Assembly (NCBI GenBank): GCA_943737045.1
Contig: CALSFV010000005.1
Location: 868,001 to 932,000, forward strand
Reading direction: 5' to 3'
Source of the DNA: Parapristionchus giblindavisi
Lineage: Eukaryota > Nematoda > Chromadorea > Rhabditida > Diplogasteridae
Length of the DNA stretch: 64,000 nucleotides
Part shown: one piece after another, positions 1 to 11,900 of the stretch
Layout of the letters: every line of letters begins with the position of its first letter
How positions within the stretch are numbered: the first letter of the stretch is position 1
Notes under the pieces: generated by a model
Told to the model about the DNA's origin: nothing
The model's database searches: none
What the model saw: only the letters and a program-made list of their open reading frames with translations
Translations under genes and position numbers: made by a program

Positions 1-60
1 TTATTGATTTTCTAAACCATGCTTCGTCGGATATGACCATTTATCGATCGTCCGACTCAC

Positions 61-550
61 CGAGACACAGATGCTCTGCTGAACGGGATTGAGTCCGTGC
101 AAGCGGGCACAGAGGGCCTCGTAGTGCGATGGATCGATGATAGAATCACGAGAGGGAAGGTAGTCCATCGAGGTGTTCAGTAGGGCCAGCGATCTGACGA
201 TTTGGAATTGAATACTCAATATTCTGACAATTTGAAATTGAATACTCAATATTCTGACAATTTGGAATTGAATAATCAATACTCATAAGATGATCACTTT
301 ATGTGTTCGTTCAATGACAAGATGGCAACGGACGGGTATCATTGTTTAATTACAAATATAAAGTGTTAAATGAGAATATCACATGATAAAAGGGACAAAA
401 TCGTTCTCGATCATCATCAATTTATAAAAGTATGATTTATGTTTTTAATACAAAATAAATAAATAAATAAAATATGCCTTACAGCCAGTTGTAGATCGTT
501 CCATGGATCAGCGGGAACATGAGGAGAAGAAGAAGGAAAGCTTCACGCAT
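61..550 (-). CDS. Wnt-family secreted ligand, first two exons (partial)
   Basis: Exon 1 is 550-483 (22 codons plus 2 nt) and exon 2 is 193-61 (1 nt plus 44 codons). The next donor follows immediately and the gene continues past the left edge. The ATG sits 2 nt after a TTTTCAG acceptor, suggesting trans-splicing. Residues 1-17 form a signal peptide (MREAF, then a Leu run). The mature N-terminus has NW at 21-22, an N-glycosylation sequon NTS at 29-31, and then C51 A R L x G L x P x Q Q S I C65. This matches the Wnt N-terminal pattern (Cys, Leu-Gly-Leu, Gln, Cys) that precedes the main cysteine-rich domain. Wnts are palmitoylated, secreted and bind Frizzled receptors. The rest of the gene, including the lipidated Ser loop, lies outside, so the subfamily cannot be assigned. 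Wnt5-like spacing is my impression only. Confidence 0.7.
194..283. repeat. 30-bp tandem repeat (3 copies) at a Wnt splice acceptor
   Basis: Three head-to-tail 30 bp units begin at 194, 224 and 254 and differ by a few bases. On the minus strand each unit ends in GTCAG, and the innermost one is the acceptor of Wnt exon 2. The unit is a multiple of three and carries no stop in the Wnt frame. Confidence 0.85.
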
Positions 551-638
551 TACTGAAAACATCTATATGTGCATATTACTTACACACCAATCGGAAAAGA
601 TGGTACATCTTCATTGTTGTAGATAGATGGTAGAGACA

Positions 639-728
639 GCCCGAGCTAATTTGAATCTCTCGGCAACACTCTCGCGTTCTTTGCCTACGAGAGAGCGTTG
701 CCAGAGCGGAGTATGAAATTAGCTGGGG
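639..728. repeat. Family A palindromic element, copy 1
   Basis: This ~90 bp near-perfect inverted repeat starts CCCGAGCTAATTTGAA and ends with its complement, with arms containing CTCTGGCAAC-type sequence. It is one of at least 13 copies of the same family in the window. Full copies are bounded by TTAAAGGNACA and its complement. It has no coding capacity and is a non-autonomous foldback (MITE-like) element. Confidence 0.85.
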
Positions 729-2386
729 GAAAGACGTTATCGATCAGTAAAAAATAATGAGGAAATATCAATAATCAATGAAAAATCAAATGCCACAGAT
801 AATCCTCGCTACAACACAACCCGTCACACGCCGCGATTACGGTATTCATCGTAAACAAACGCTGCGGGATACCGTATAAGAGATAAGAGAGAAACGAAAT
901 AGAGAAATGACTTAAACCATGTCTATCTCTCCATCTGTCATTAGTCTCATGGTCTTAGGGACAGTGTCTCACGATTTCACTTTGAACATGATTCTCTCCC
1001 TCTCCCTCTACCTCTCGAATCTCTCCCTCTACCTCCCTTAGATCTTCTCCTATCGATTACGCGACGCACCTACATACAATACCCCACATTAGCATTTATG
1101 GGCAATAAAATTCTGGTAACCACCTTCGGTCGGTGAGGGACAATGCCTGTATCGGAGAGACTCTACAGACAGATGGTGAGAGACGCAGAAAATGTTAGAG
1201 AGTACAGACAGTCAGAGAACAGGTGAGAGAGTGTGCGAGATTGAGAGGGCATGACGACTACAAATAGTATTCAAAAGGAATTCGCACAAGTCAAGACGCC
1301 ATCCATCCTTTCGGTGGGGGGGGGAATGATAGGTGGAGATCGAGGGGTAGAAGTACCTCTGACTTTGTGATCTCATGAAAGTGAGTCAGAGTTGATACAG
1401 TAATCATAGATGAGCTAGGCGAGCTACAGTAATCTAACTATCGTATGATAACACGATTATTGTAGTGTAGCTAGCTAGATCAACATGACAGCGAAAACGC
1501 TAGCGCATTCACGAGCAAAATTATGAATTAAATGTGAAACATATTTTAAAAACATGTCAATGTATATTAATATTGTACGTGTCTATTAATATTGTCTATT
1601 TATGTCTATTAATGTTGTAAAACATGCAACAAATAGTTATGGCCCGGCAGTTTCTGGCATCGGTCAGAGACTCCCATTGTCAAGATGGACGGAAATTCAA
1701 TGACCAGACTAGTTGAGATTATACACATACTTTATCATATCCATGCTTTGAAAAACTTATAGTTAATATAGGGGAATCATCCAGTACACATAAAAACTAT
1801 GCATACGTGAGAAATACAAAATGGAATCGATTCGAAGATCAAGGTAGAGTAGGGCGGGGTGCATCCGTTAGGAAAGATCTCGAGGGATGAAAGCGAAATC
1901 TGGAACTCATTAGAGATACACGGGGGAGGCAATGACTTGAGCAGATAAAATGTAGAGAATGAGTCAAGAGAATCACAACAAGATGATGTGATAGAGAAAT
2001 AACAAAGAGATCTTGTAGGTGAAAGCAAAAAAAATCATTTTTCAGTTTTTTTCCAGATGCGATGAGAGATAGTTTGCAATTACAAGCAGTACATTTTGAA
2101 AATATTGGTATAAACTTCAACTCGCATTGTGGCAATTGCACAACACGATTAATTTATCCATTTTTGAAAGAACATACCGTACCCTCTTTTCCATAAAACG
2201 ACTCTCAACTTGTCTTGCAAAGATAAGAAGCCCACGCATAATTGTCAAAGGCACCGCTGCGTGCACTCCGATTTCGTCGTATTGAATTATACTAATATAT
2301 TCATGAGAATCTCAGAAAGAGGGCGTAGGTCGGTCCAGATTTTGTAAGAGTCATTCACCATCTCTACAACCACTTTATGTATATCA
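729..2386. other. Divergent intergenic region
   Basis: This 1.7 kb lies between the minus-strand Wnt and the plus-strand acidic protein gene, so it should hold both promoters. I see a CT-rich run near 990-1050, a G9 run at 1315-1323, and otherwise AT-rich unique-looking sequence. I found no exon-like stretch with usable splice sites. Confidence 0.5.
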
Positions 2387-2395
2387 GAATAGTTG

Positions 2396-3118
2396 ATGCC
2401 CCTTCCACGTACGTTAACTCTCGTCTTCCCTGAACTCGAACCAACTTTGTCGTCACCTATGATACCCGAGTTTGTACCACTAGCGCCATCAGATATATCC
2501 GATAACAGCTCGGCCCAGTCGGTACCTAAAGACCGAAGACCGGGTTATATCGGGGTCGGATCACCGGAGTGTGTGGTTCGGTCACCTGAGGCTGAATCAG
2601 ACTTGTCGTCAAGAGGGTCGGTAGAGCGTAAGATAACCTTCGAGGAGTCGGTGGCGATGTTTCACAAGCCGCCCGAAGGATCAGTAAGTTGGTTTTATTT
2701 AAAAGCACAGAAACAATATTATGCGCTTAAAGCGGATATTTTTATAGATTGTATCAGCAGTTATAACACGAAATAAGGAAGAGACTGGGAACGAAGGTTT
2801 GAACAATAGTATACTTATATAAATAAATAAACACTAAAAAACTAATTTTAATCACTTTTTGTTTAGAACCAAACAAAACCATGCTAATTTCGATATCCTA
2901 TGAATTTTCTTTTTCTCTCTATAGGCAAACAAAAACGTTTTTAATCTAATAAATTTGCAGACGTTGCAGCCAGTCGTCATCGTCGCCGCACCACAAGTCC
3001 TAGCTGCTTCCCTCTACCGGTAGATGACAGTGATAGTGAATCAGATTCCGTTTCTGACGAAGAAAGTTACGATGATGATGAACAAGAGGGATGCGATGCA
3101 AGTTTTAATTATTTTTAA
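2396..3118 (+). CDS. Acidic-tailed protein of unknown function
   Basis: The ATG at 2396 follows a TATATCAG acceptor by 8 nt. Exon 1 encodes a Ser/Pro-rich region ending FEESVAMFHKPPEGS. A second exon starts at 2961 after AATTTGCAG and reads a basic patch (SRHRRR) followed by an acidic tail (DDSDSESDSVSDEE) to a stop at 3116-3118. Splicing is uncertain. The best donor (GTAAGT at 2684) leads to an early stop, while a weaker donor at 2688 keeps the acidic frame. A further 34 nt intron (3102-3135) would swap the last residues for a Lys-rich end stopping at 3218. The low-complexity acidic and basic blocks suggest a nuclear or scaffold protein, but I do not recognise the family. Confidence 0.42.
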
Positions 3119-3312
3119 CTTGACCTTACACTCAGAGAAAACGTGTAAAATGCTAAAACTTAGGCTGAAAAAGGAAAACCAAAAAGTGCTGAAAACGACA
3201 CAAAAACGTGAAAAATAATACTCCATAGGTCTTGTGTACTGATTTTTTAAAAGAATACCAGGAGAACTCGTTCATCTCGGGCTGTGTGCTGGTAGACATT
3301 CAGATTATTTAC

Positions 3313-3440
3313 GGTTTTAAAAGAGAGTGACCTCACTCAATGGTCTCTTCATTGCGCGCACTATTTCTCTGTTCTCTAACAACGAGAGAGCATAGAGCGT
3401 TGAAGAGACCGTTGACAATGGTGTCAGTCCTTTTAAATCA
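3313..3440 (+). repeat. Family B foldback element, copy 1
   Basis: About 120 bp beginning TTTTAAAAGAGAGTGACC and ending GTCCTTTTAA, with a partly self-complementary core around the direct sequence CTATTTCTCTGTTCTCTAAC. It matches 5192-5302 in reverse complement over its full length. Confidence 0.8.
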
Positions 3441-3442
3441 CA

Positions 3443-3540
3443 CCCCGTGCCAATTTGAAACTATCCGCTCCGGTAACACCTTCTCGTAAGCAACGAGAGC
3501 CAGAGAGTGTGGCCAGAGTAGAGTTTCAAATTTGACCCTG
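3443..3540. repeat. Family A palindromic element, copy 2
   Basis: Diverged copy of the ~100 bp palindrome, directly abutting the family B copy on its left. The arms retain AATTTGAAACT and its complement AGTTTCAAATT. Confidence 0.75.
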
Positions 3541-3651
3541 GCGTGCTTTTAATTAAACTCTTTCCATCTAGTTCCATCGCACTTGCATCATCTTCGTCGT
3601 CTTAATCGTTATCGTGCCCATCTTCTTTCTGGTCATCGGTACGATCCTTAA

Positions 3652-3906
3652 TAGAGTTGGCTATTCGGGAGCGATTGCGGGCCCGCAATGGCATTACAAT
3701 GGCATGACATCGCAACGACTACTTTATTCCTACCCTTCTCATTTTTGTGATCGGTCGTTATTCTCTATTCTCTTCACTTTCCTTCGTTCTCTCGTTTGCT
3801 TCCCCAAGTTAAGAGAACAGAGAAAAACGATCGATCACAAAAATAGGCCTGGTAGGAATAAAGAAATCGTTGCGGGCCCGCAATCGCTCCCGAATAGCCA
3901 ACCCTA
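3652..3906. repeat. 255-bp foldback element with GCGGGCCCGC ends
   Basis: The terminal inverted repeats run through GTTGGCTATTCGGGAGCGAT followed by TGCGGGCCCGCAA on both sides, and pairing continues inward (TTTATTCCTACC with its complement). Nearly the whole element can fold into one hairpin. Its G+C-rich ends stand out from the AT-rich surroundings. It has no coding potential. Confidence 0.85.
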
Positions 3907-5191
3907 ATCCTTAAGACTCACCTTATAACCTTAACTTCCTCTCCTTATTCCTTGGAAACTTATTTCCTTATCGCTTATGACTTATTACTTATAATCAAGT
4001 GACCTAATCACCTAATGACTTGCACTTCACGTACCTTAAGACTTACCCTAGGAACTTATAACTTACGACCTATTTGATCATATGACCTTTTACACCTTAC
4101 GACTTAATTGGCCTTAGCATTAAGTCAATTGAAGGTGGAGTCGTCATATCTTTGAATATGGATACCGATCCTGCTGATCATCATCAAGTAAACATTCAAC
4201 ATAAAAACAGGAACTTCTTCGTTACTCTACTGGAATAGATCGAGGACAGAACAATGGAAAGGCGGATGAAACAGTTTTATGTACGATGAAATGGACATTT
4301 ATTGGCGTTATTTATTGATTTTTTTCATTATCTTAATATATTATCTTCCATGGAGTGGTAGATCACTTATTATAAATATTAAAAATATTGAAAGAAATAT
4401 TTCAGACGTTCCAGCTATCATTTATTCTCAATATTGTGAACTTTGAACTTTTGTAATTCACACTTTTCCGTAACATTTGAAATATTCCTTGATTCCTCAA
4501 ATCGAATAAACAATTTATTGATTTTCCAACAGTCGTTAATGTCTGTTCATGCATCTTCTTGTATGAAACTGTGTTGGATTGTTTCCGGACGAACGGAACA
4601 CAATTAGAACAGAAAAGGAATATGTTGTTGCGAGCTTTCAGATGGCGTGACTGGATGGGAGAAAAGGGAGAAAAATGTAATCCTATCAAGACGTCTGTCC
4701 CTCACCACGCAGACGTAATTTTCGCAAACCGAGATCTGCTACATCTTGTTATTGGAAGACATTTCGTAATTTTTCAAAGTAACCGATGTCAATTTGATGG
4801 TCCGCGGAGATTTATTCGTAGTCTCTCTATCTTTCCTTACACTTTTCACTGTCCTTTATTTATCCTTTATCCTTTATCCATATCCACTCCTCCCCCTTCT
4901 TTTCCACATCATCCTCAAGTCGATTTATCTTAATTTCACTCCCCATCGCGTAACCATGGACGCTCCTTTTCCACTTTCTTTCTCTTTCTTTTGATGTCGG
5001 GACTCTTTCTCCTCTTCCTCCTCCTCTTGTTCACACTCCCCGTTGTACTATTGGACTCATTAGTACTCACAATATTTATTGTAGTTTAATTCATTTTTTA
5101 AAGTTCGCTTTCGTTTTTGCTGATATCTAATAGCGTTTAATAGAAAACACAAAAAAATGCACTTTCCTTCTTGGATTCACGCGGATGACTT
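3907..5191. other. Intergenic, no gene recognised
   Basis: AT-rich sequence with many short direct variants of CTTAYGACTTA between about 3910 and 4130, which looks like a degenerate simple-repeat field. Open frames up to 124 codons near 4559-4933 show no domain, no signal peptide and no splice support. Confidence 0.4.
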
Positions 5192-5302
5192 AAAGGGACC
5201 GAAACATTTGTCAACGGCCTCTTCAATGGTCTGCGCTCCCTCGTTGTTAGAGAACAGAGAAATAGTGTGCGCAATGAAGAGGAGGTCACTCTCCCATTAA
5301 AT
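5192..5302 (-). repeat. Family B foldback element, copy 2
   Basis: Reverse-complement copy of 3313-3440, including the AACAACGAG loop side and the outer TTAAAGGGACC / CCCATTAA ends. Confidence 0.8.
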
Positions 5303-5950
5303 TTTTTTGAGTTGTTGAAACAATTTTATGGCACGATAAATAAATAAATAAAACTTCGCTTCTTCTAACACTTTTTTTAAAAATTTAAAAAAAATTTTCT
5401 TATTTTTTTCTATGGCGATTTCTTTCAACACGTCATTCCTTGGATGTTTTTGTGAGGATCAAGATCGATCTCTGAAGCGAACTAGTTCCCGAAGACATAA
5501 GAGACAGAGGAGATATAACTACATTCTCTAAACAATACCAGTCTGAGGTTATTAAAGCTAGACAGTGCCCAGAGGGCTCAAGTCATAGGAGAGACCCGAC
5601 AAACTTTCTGGTTACTTTTCGCACGAATTTTCGGCATTCATTGATTACATCGACAGAATTAGCATTTTATTTTCGGATTTTGTCCCTGTTTTCTATCTTT
5701 TCGTGCACTTTTGAGATTTGCACAAAATATGATGCGAATTTTGAATTTATCATAATTTAATTACAATTATCTCGTTAAATTAATTGTCTTCCTAGACGAT
5801 TGTTTTAATGCAGTTTACGGCAGAGTTAAGTTTACGAGGATCCTAACCGTTTCGATCCATTCCACACTCTATTGCATCGCTAAGATCTCGGATATCCATA
5901 GGATTTTCTGTAGATCTCTGATCTCCTCTTGCTTTGTCCTCGTAAAGCAC

Positions 5951-6032
5951 GCCACCGAGATCATTTGAAACTCTGTAATGCTCGCTTTCTTTGTCTACGA
6001 CAGAGTGGATAAATTCAAATTGGCTCGAGTTG
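5951..6032. repeat. Family A palindromic element, copy 3
   Basis: Short, diverged copy (TCATTTGAAACTCT ... AAATTCAAATTGGCTCGAG). It lies directly next to the orphan promoter, where the signal-peptide exon of a Ser/Pro/Gly gene would be expected. Confidence 0.65.
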
Positions 6033-6055
6033 TACCTTTAAATGCTTTGATTTTT

Positions 6056-6290
6056 GATTGAATGAATGGAAAAAGATGATCTTGATTATATACTCTCTAA
6101 CTTATCCATTGGTGATTCTGGAGTTTTATTATATTGTACAGTTGCCATATCGCTTTCATTGTATGTGAAAAGTGTGAAAAGATGAACGAGATCTATTTAT
6201 GATTTATTATTTACTATGCTGAAACGTTTTCATTTTGCATTTTGTCTTTCTGATATTTAATATCTCAGATCAACCCAGTGAGGATAATGG
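6056..6290 (-). promoter_or_regulatory. Orphan promoter of the Ser/Pro/Gly repeat-protein family
   Basis: Read on the minus strand, this segment aligns with the upstream regions of the repeat-protein genes at 44744-44920 and 50150-50390. Shared parts, in order, are the distal block ending AGATCTGAGATA..., the CGAGATCTATTTATGATTTA segment, the GTACAGTTGC block, a CCAAT box (ATTGG at 6108-6112), a TATA box (6086-6092), and the 5' leader with GAATGAATGG. No coding sequence follows. A family A palindrome occupies the expected start, and beyond it there is no trace of the GSPKPSG repeats. I read it as a promoter relic about 33 kb from the cluster. Confidence 0.75.
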
Positions 6291-8426
6291 GAAACTTACT
6301 TGTTGAAACATCTTTATGATGTATGATAAATAAAAATAAAAAATAAACTGTTCCCAAATCGATTACAAAAAGGCGTGCTAACTTAGTTTATATGTATTGA
6401 AAAAAGCACGCCACAGACTTAATTTGCATTGTTTGTGTGTGTTTCGGACATACCTGAAGATCATTTCTTTTCTTTAAAAACGTCACCGAGCCAAAATCGA
6501 AATCGCTTATAAGCAAAATAATATAGTTATTAAGATTTATTTGATGGATTAAATAAATAAATATTAAAGTTTTCGAAAAGTAGATAATGTCGTTGGTCGC
6601 ACTTTGGAACACCACTTAAGAAATTAGATTAATTTGTATGCGAACAGTTCCTCGTTCGCACTTTTATTAGCCCCGATTAAGGTAATCTTCGCCTTTTCAC
6701 CACATTTCAACATATTCCGCACTTGCATTGAATTCGCCGGTAAAACAAAGCAACATCCGTCCTAATTCTCCACTAACATACGTATTGCTTTTTATAAATC
6801 ATCAATGGCAGCTGGACAATTTCATATTGTCTTCGGGTGTCTCACGAACCAACTACCATAATCCTAGTCCTGACTAAATATTTGTCATCTAATTACTGCT
6901 CTGGCAACCTCTAATTTATCTTTTCTCTAACGGAGATCCATCTACTCCATCATTAGCATCTCCGTATCTATTTCTACCGATAGATCTTGCGCTGATGATG
7001 TACCCAGTCTTTAGCTATAGATCACATCTCTCTGAATATAAGACAAAGAATTTTCAATAAATTTATAGATGCACCGGGAAAAATTCGATAAATATTAGCG
7101 AACCCCAAATCTCCTGGTTCCCTTCTTTAAAATCCGTAACCCATCCCACCAATGTGTATTCAGATAAAGATTGATTTGATTGATACTCGACTATGATAGC
7201 AAGCATCTCAGTCACTCTTCGGCCAACATTTCGACTGTACCAAGAGTTGTGAATCAGTATTATTTGCACTCACGCTCAATAGAAAAGGGTGGGAAACGGA
7301 GAGTCAAAAGTAGAGACTGAGGTAGAGGTAGAGGTACGAAGATAGAGAGAGGAAGAAAGAGAGGAGCAAAGGCGGCTTTTCATCCTTGCGTGAGACACAA
7401 GTCTATTCAACAGTTTGTGTGGAGTACAAAAGTTAAATTCTGAATTGTTTCAATTGCTCTGTTGCTGTACTATTCAAAATAATTCAAGCTCTATTCAGCA
7501 AATGTTTCTCAAACTTTGTGAGCAGGCTACAGTAACCCTTTAATCTGAGTTTAAAGCATGCCTAGTACATTCGCGTTATTATTATTTAAAAACAAGACGT
7601 ATAATTATAATTACTATTATTATTGTCATGCGTTGTGAAATCGCTTTATCCTCCATTGTTGTAGTGCATGATTGATACATTTCGATAATCCATTGATGCA
7701 TCATTTAATCGTCTGTTTGTTATCTCGCTGATAAGAAGATAAGCTGTACATACATCATAGTCATGCTAACAAAATCTATCCGATGCAAAATGTTATTATT
7801 AAACATATTTTTTTCGTTTTAAATTATGTATCTAGATCAACTAAGTTTGTCGTCGGATCTGTAGCGATACGAGGTTCCACTGATTCTTGGTTTTGTTTAT
7901 AAGGATCCAACTTTCTTTACAAGTTCATCGCTAAATCTAAATTCCATTTTTAATTCATTACATTCCACATCCTCAGACAATTTCCTACGGAATGTATTCA
8001 CCTGCAATAATTACCTTCCATAATTATTCTCGAAGAGTAATATTTACTTAATTTTTATTCAATTTTCTGTTAATATAGTTTTCATCGTCTCTTTTTTCGT
8101 AGGACCGTTTTCTGTTTCGCTCCTACCTTTCTTACTACTTTTCGTTCCGTCTTTTTTCTTCTCAAAATAAAAAAAAAGCGCGTACCAGTGCACAAAAATC
8201 AGTGAATGATTCACCTATTGCTTCCTATACGTTACTCATCTTTTTTGGATCTTTCAATCAAAATCATTCTTGCGTTGATATTGCGCCTTTTGTTGCACTT
8301 TACACCATCTTCTCTAGGTCCACTCTCGATATTTCATCGATTCCTCACTTAAAAACACATTGAAATTCACTATTTACATTCCCTTGTCTATGATAAGCCG
8401 CCATGATAAAGGGGATCATAAGCTTT
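6291..8426. other. Intergenic, no gene recognised
   Basis: AT-rich DNA. A purine-rich stretch (GAGGTAGAGGTAGAGGTA) lies near 7318-7370. The stretch around 7845-7935 (GGATCTGTAGCGATACGAGG) is distantly similar to 21130-21250 and 51910-51990, an old dispersed repeat. I see no exon chain. Confidence 0.4.
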
Positions 8427-8515
8427 GCAGTTCCTTATATTCATTTCTCACGCTATTTCTTCGTGCTCTGACCGTCATAGAGCGTAGTGTGGTGAAGAGA
8501 TCTTTTTCCCATTAA
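8427..8515 (+). repeat. Family B foldback element, diverged copy 3
   Basis: Shows the same layout as 3313-3440 (CTATTTCTTCGTGCTCTGA, GAGCGTAGTGTGGTGAAGAGA, CCCATTAAA) but with many substitutions. Confidence 0.5.
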
Positions 8516-8970
8516 ATTCATTAAATTATAATCGAAATATGTAATAGTTAAACATGCAAATGTACTCATAAAATTAGATATTAATGTATCAAAAGTAGTT
8601 ATTAGTAGGGGCGAGATTTAAATGTACATCGTTGGCCACTCATGAATTCTGGCGTGTCTGCTAAAAAGTGGGTCCGATGATTTGCATGAATTCACATCGA
8701 GCGGAAAAAACCTCCATATGATCTTGTAATTATCATTGATTTAAAAATAAAGTAAATATTGATAAATGATTATTTTGATTCCAAATAGGCCTGTTTATGC
8801 ACACTTTCACTAGTCATATTTATGCGTAAATATACTTTCATTTCTGTCACTTTTCTACTGCATTGTATCGCATATTGCGGTCTTTCTTTACCTTTTACCT
8901 CGCGCTTCCTTTGATCTCTAATAGTAAGCGAGAATGCATAACTGTCAATCGTTTTTTGATCTTTTTGAAG

Positions 8971-11900
8971 ATGACTATATCCTACTCTGGAGGATTCTTT
9001 CATCTCATATTTCGCTGGTACGGATCCATTTGGAGGTAAAGTCCTTTACATTTTCCAAATTCAGCTTTAAAAAATAGATTTAATTTCATAGCATTAAATA
9101 AATTCGATGATAAAACTGGTGCAATCTTTATAATCATTTTAATAAAAAAAAATTATGAAATTTAAAAATCAGGTCCATATACTTGGAGCTCATAGTGTTC
9201 CTGTTTCTCTATTATGCCGTGCGCATATTCTACACGCAAGTCCTTCCGATAGTCGAGCCGATCGGACAGAGCAATCGAACTTACACGTACGTTACAATAC
9301 AATTATCCTTATCGATTGGAAGGAAGGGAATGGTAGCCACTAAACGACTGATTAGTCTGGGCGTGCTGAAGTCCGATAAAATGGGCTTCTATCTATTTTT
9401 GAACACGAAATATGCACGTAAAATCAGTCACTACAGTCTAGTCGATGACGATAAATAAAAATTGATTTTTCAGCTTGAAATTCGAGGGTGTTTGCAAGCA
9501 GTTCAACGACTACACTAAGAACATTCCGCTTACGTTTCTGCTCGGTTTCTACGTTAGCAACGTCGTCTCAAGGCTTGTTTTCTCTCTCATGTTTCTGGTT
9601 TTTTCTCGTTTACCTTTTGTTCGTTTTTTTTCATCATGTTCATATTGTTTAAAAAAATAATTATTCTGATTTCTTTACTTTACAACAAATATTAATACTA
9701 TATTTTAAAATTTAGTTAAAATTTGCAGATGGTGGCGACAATTCGAGTGTCTCAACTGGCCTGAGGATCTGCTTTCACTATTGTGTGTTGCTGTCCGAGG
9801 AACGGATGAACGATCTCGTAGGGTTGGTTGATACAAACATATCCTCGTTTACTCAATTTAGAAAAAAGTTTTATTTAATTTCATTTATCACACAACTACT
9901 AAATGCCTTTTTAATTTTGTCGTACGAGGTTCATGTAAATTTTTTTTTCCATTTGCAAAGGAATATTGAAATAATGTCTTTGTCGAATACAAATACCTAC
10001 ACTACAGTAGTATAATGTATTTATTTATTTATATATTCTTTGAAAATACATTTTCATAAACATATATCTGGAAAAGAGAAAGAGTATGTGTTTTGAAATG
10101 TTGAAAATATTCCGTTCGTTCGAGAATTCTAACGAAAGCCGAAATACAATCTTCGAAATGTTTAGTTTGTGACAACTTTGAATAGAAATGTTTGTGTGAT
10201 TGCTTATAGTTAAAACATTTCTGACAAACGGGATAGGACAACCACATACAATTTATACTCTATTCAAAAGTTACGAAAAAAAAGAAAATCGGAGAAAATC
10301 TTCACTCAGGCAAACGAAATTATAGGGATCTATGTGAACATTCTCAACTTTTAATTATCAATTTAAGCTAATTTAATTTATAAACATATTGTAGGTGCGC
10401 CATCGAGTAGCCCGATACATCAACGCCACCTACGCTCTCGCTTGGTAATTTTTTAAATATACCATTAATATCTAGTCATGTATTTCTATTCAAGATGTTG
10501 TATCTTAAAAATTTCAAAAACATCCGGTTTTCACCAGCATTGTCACTTTCCATTTTGAGACCCCCTTACAGACTGAAAAAAAGAAGACATTTGTTCAAAA
10601 ATATAAAAATTATATCATAATAAAGATCATAATATAAAAATCAGGCGTGATATATCGGACAAGATTCGTTCGATATTTCCATCTGTGAGAGACATCGTAC
10701 GAGCTGGATTACTGACCGAGACTGAATATCAGATGATAATGACTCTGAATGTGAGTCATTCACTGTACATTGAAAACACAGTTCCCTGGCTGAGGTAGCA
10801 AAGAAGAATTACAATGGAGTGAAACAAATCGATATTATTCAGGAGAAAGACGAGTGCCCCTATACAAGGTGGATGACCCCTCTGCACTGGGTGCAGCAAA
10901 TTATGTCGGAAGAAGTGAGTTTAACGTTTTTTCTTACCTAACGCGATAAAAGAAGATAAATAGTGTAGAAAAAAATGTGGAGTTTTTCTATTTCTCTTTT
11001 ATTTTCGCTGTTTTTGACTCGTTATATTTGAAGGTTGCGAAGTACGACATGCCGGTCACATATCTGACGAACTTCATAGGGGAGTTGAAGAATTTTCGAA
11101 CGTCGTTCAGGTCCATGCAATTACTTTTAAAACGTTTTAAGACACCGGCTCAGTAAGATTCGAGGTTGAGCCACTGACCCCGGACATCGACCCCACCGAT
11201 TTGGCTCAAAATTTTTTTGTGGATACCACCATGAGCCCCCATCACCAAATGGGTATTCATTAGGGCTGGATCCTTGAACACAGAAGTGGCGAAATTTGAA
11301 AACTCGATTTTCACCAAAACAAAATGGAGCGACCTAGGACCAATGTGTCGATTAATTATAAGTATAAATAGACAACACAAACTAGATATATGACGGTCCG
11401 GATATCCGATCGCAAACTGATTTTTTTACCTTCTCAAAACATTCTAAAATTAATTAAAATTTTAAAACAAAAAAAGGCAGCCCAATTTTTGATTCATTTT
11501 ATAGAGCAACAAATTCCGCGTCGAATGAGGCAAAAAATCGATCGACCCGTGTTTTGAGATAAATGAACCGACCCGAAAATATTTTTGTTTTCAAACCCCC
11601 TCATGTTTGTACTCATATTGAAGAACTCTCATGTTGAACGTTTTTTTTCATGCACAAGAGAAATACATGAGTTTAATTTATTCTCACAGTTTTTCAGTCA
11701 ATTTAGAGTAAATCGAAAGTAAAATATTTTTTCTGCACAAAGTGATTACGCCTATATAGTAGAACTCAAAAATCCATACTTAATTTGTTGTTTAACGAAA
11801 AAAATTGTTGGCCCCTATTCTGAAAAAACATGACCTCTAAAGTGGTAAAAAAAAAGTTGTCGAAACCTTGCCATGTTTATACTCATTTTAAAGAACTCGT

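Noticed and set aside
4559..4933. 124-codon plus-strand frame
   Set aside because: Composition of translated AT-rich spacer; no motif and no neighbouring exon in phase.
9287..9473. Reading through the open frame after bestrophin exon 2 as coding
   Set aside because: The text has no bestrophin similarity; splicing at AC|GTACGT joins directly to the conserved FEGVCKQF segment in frame.
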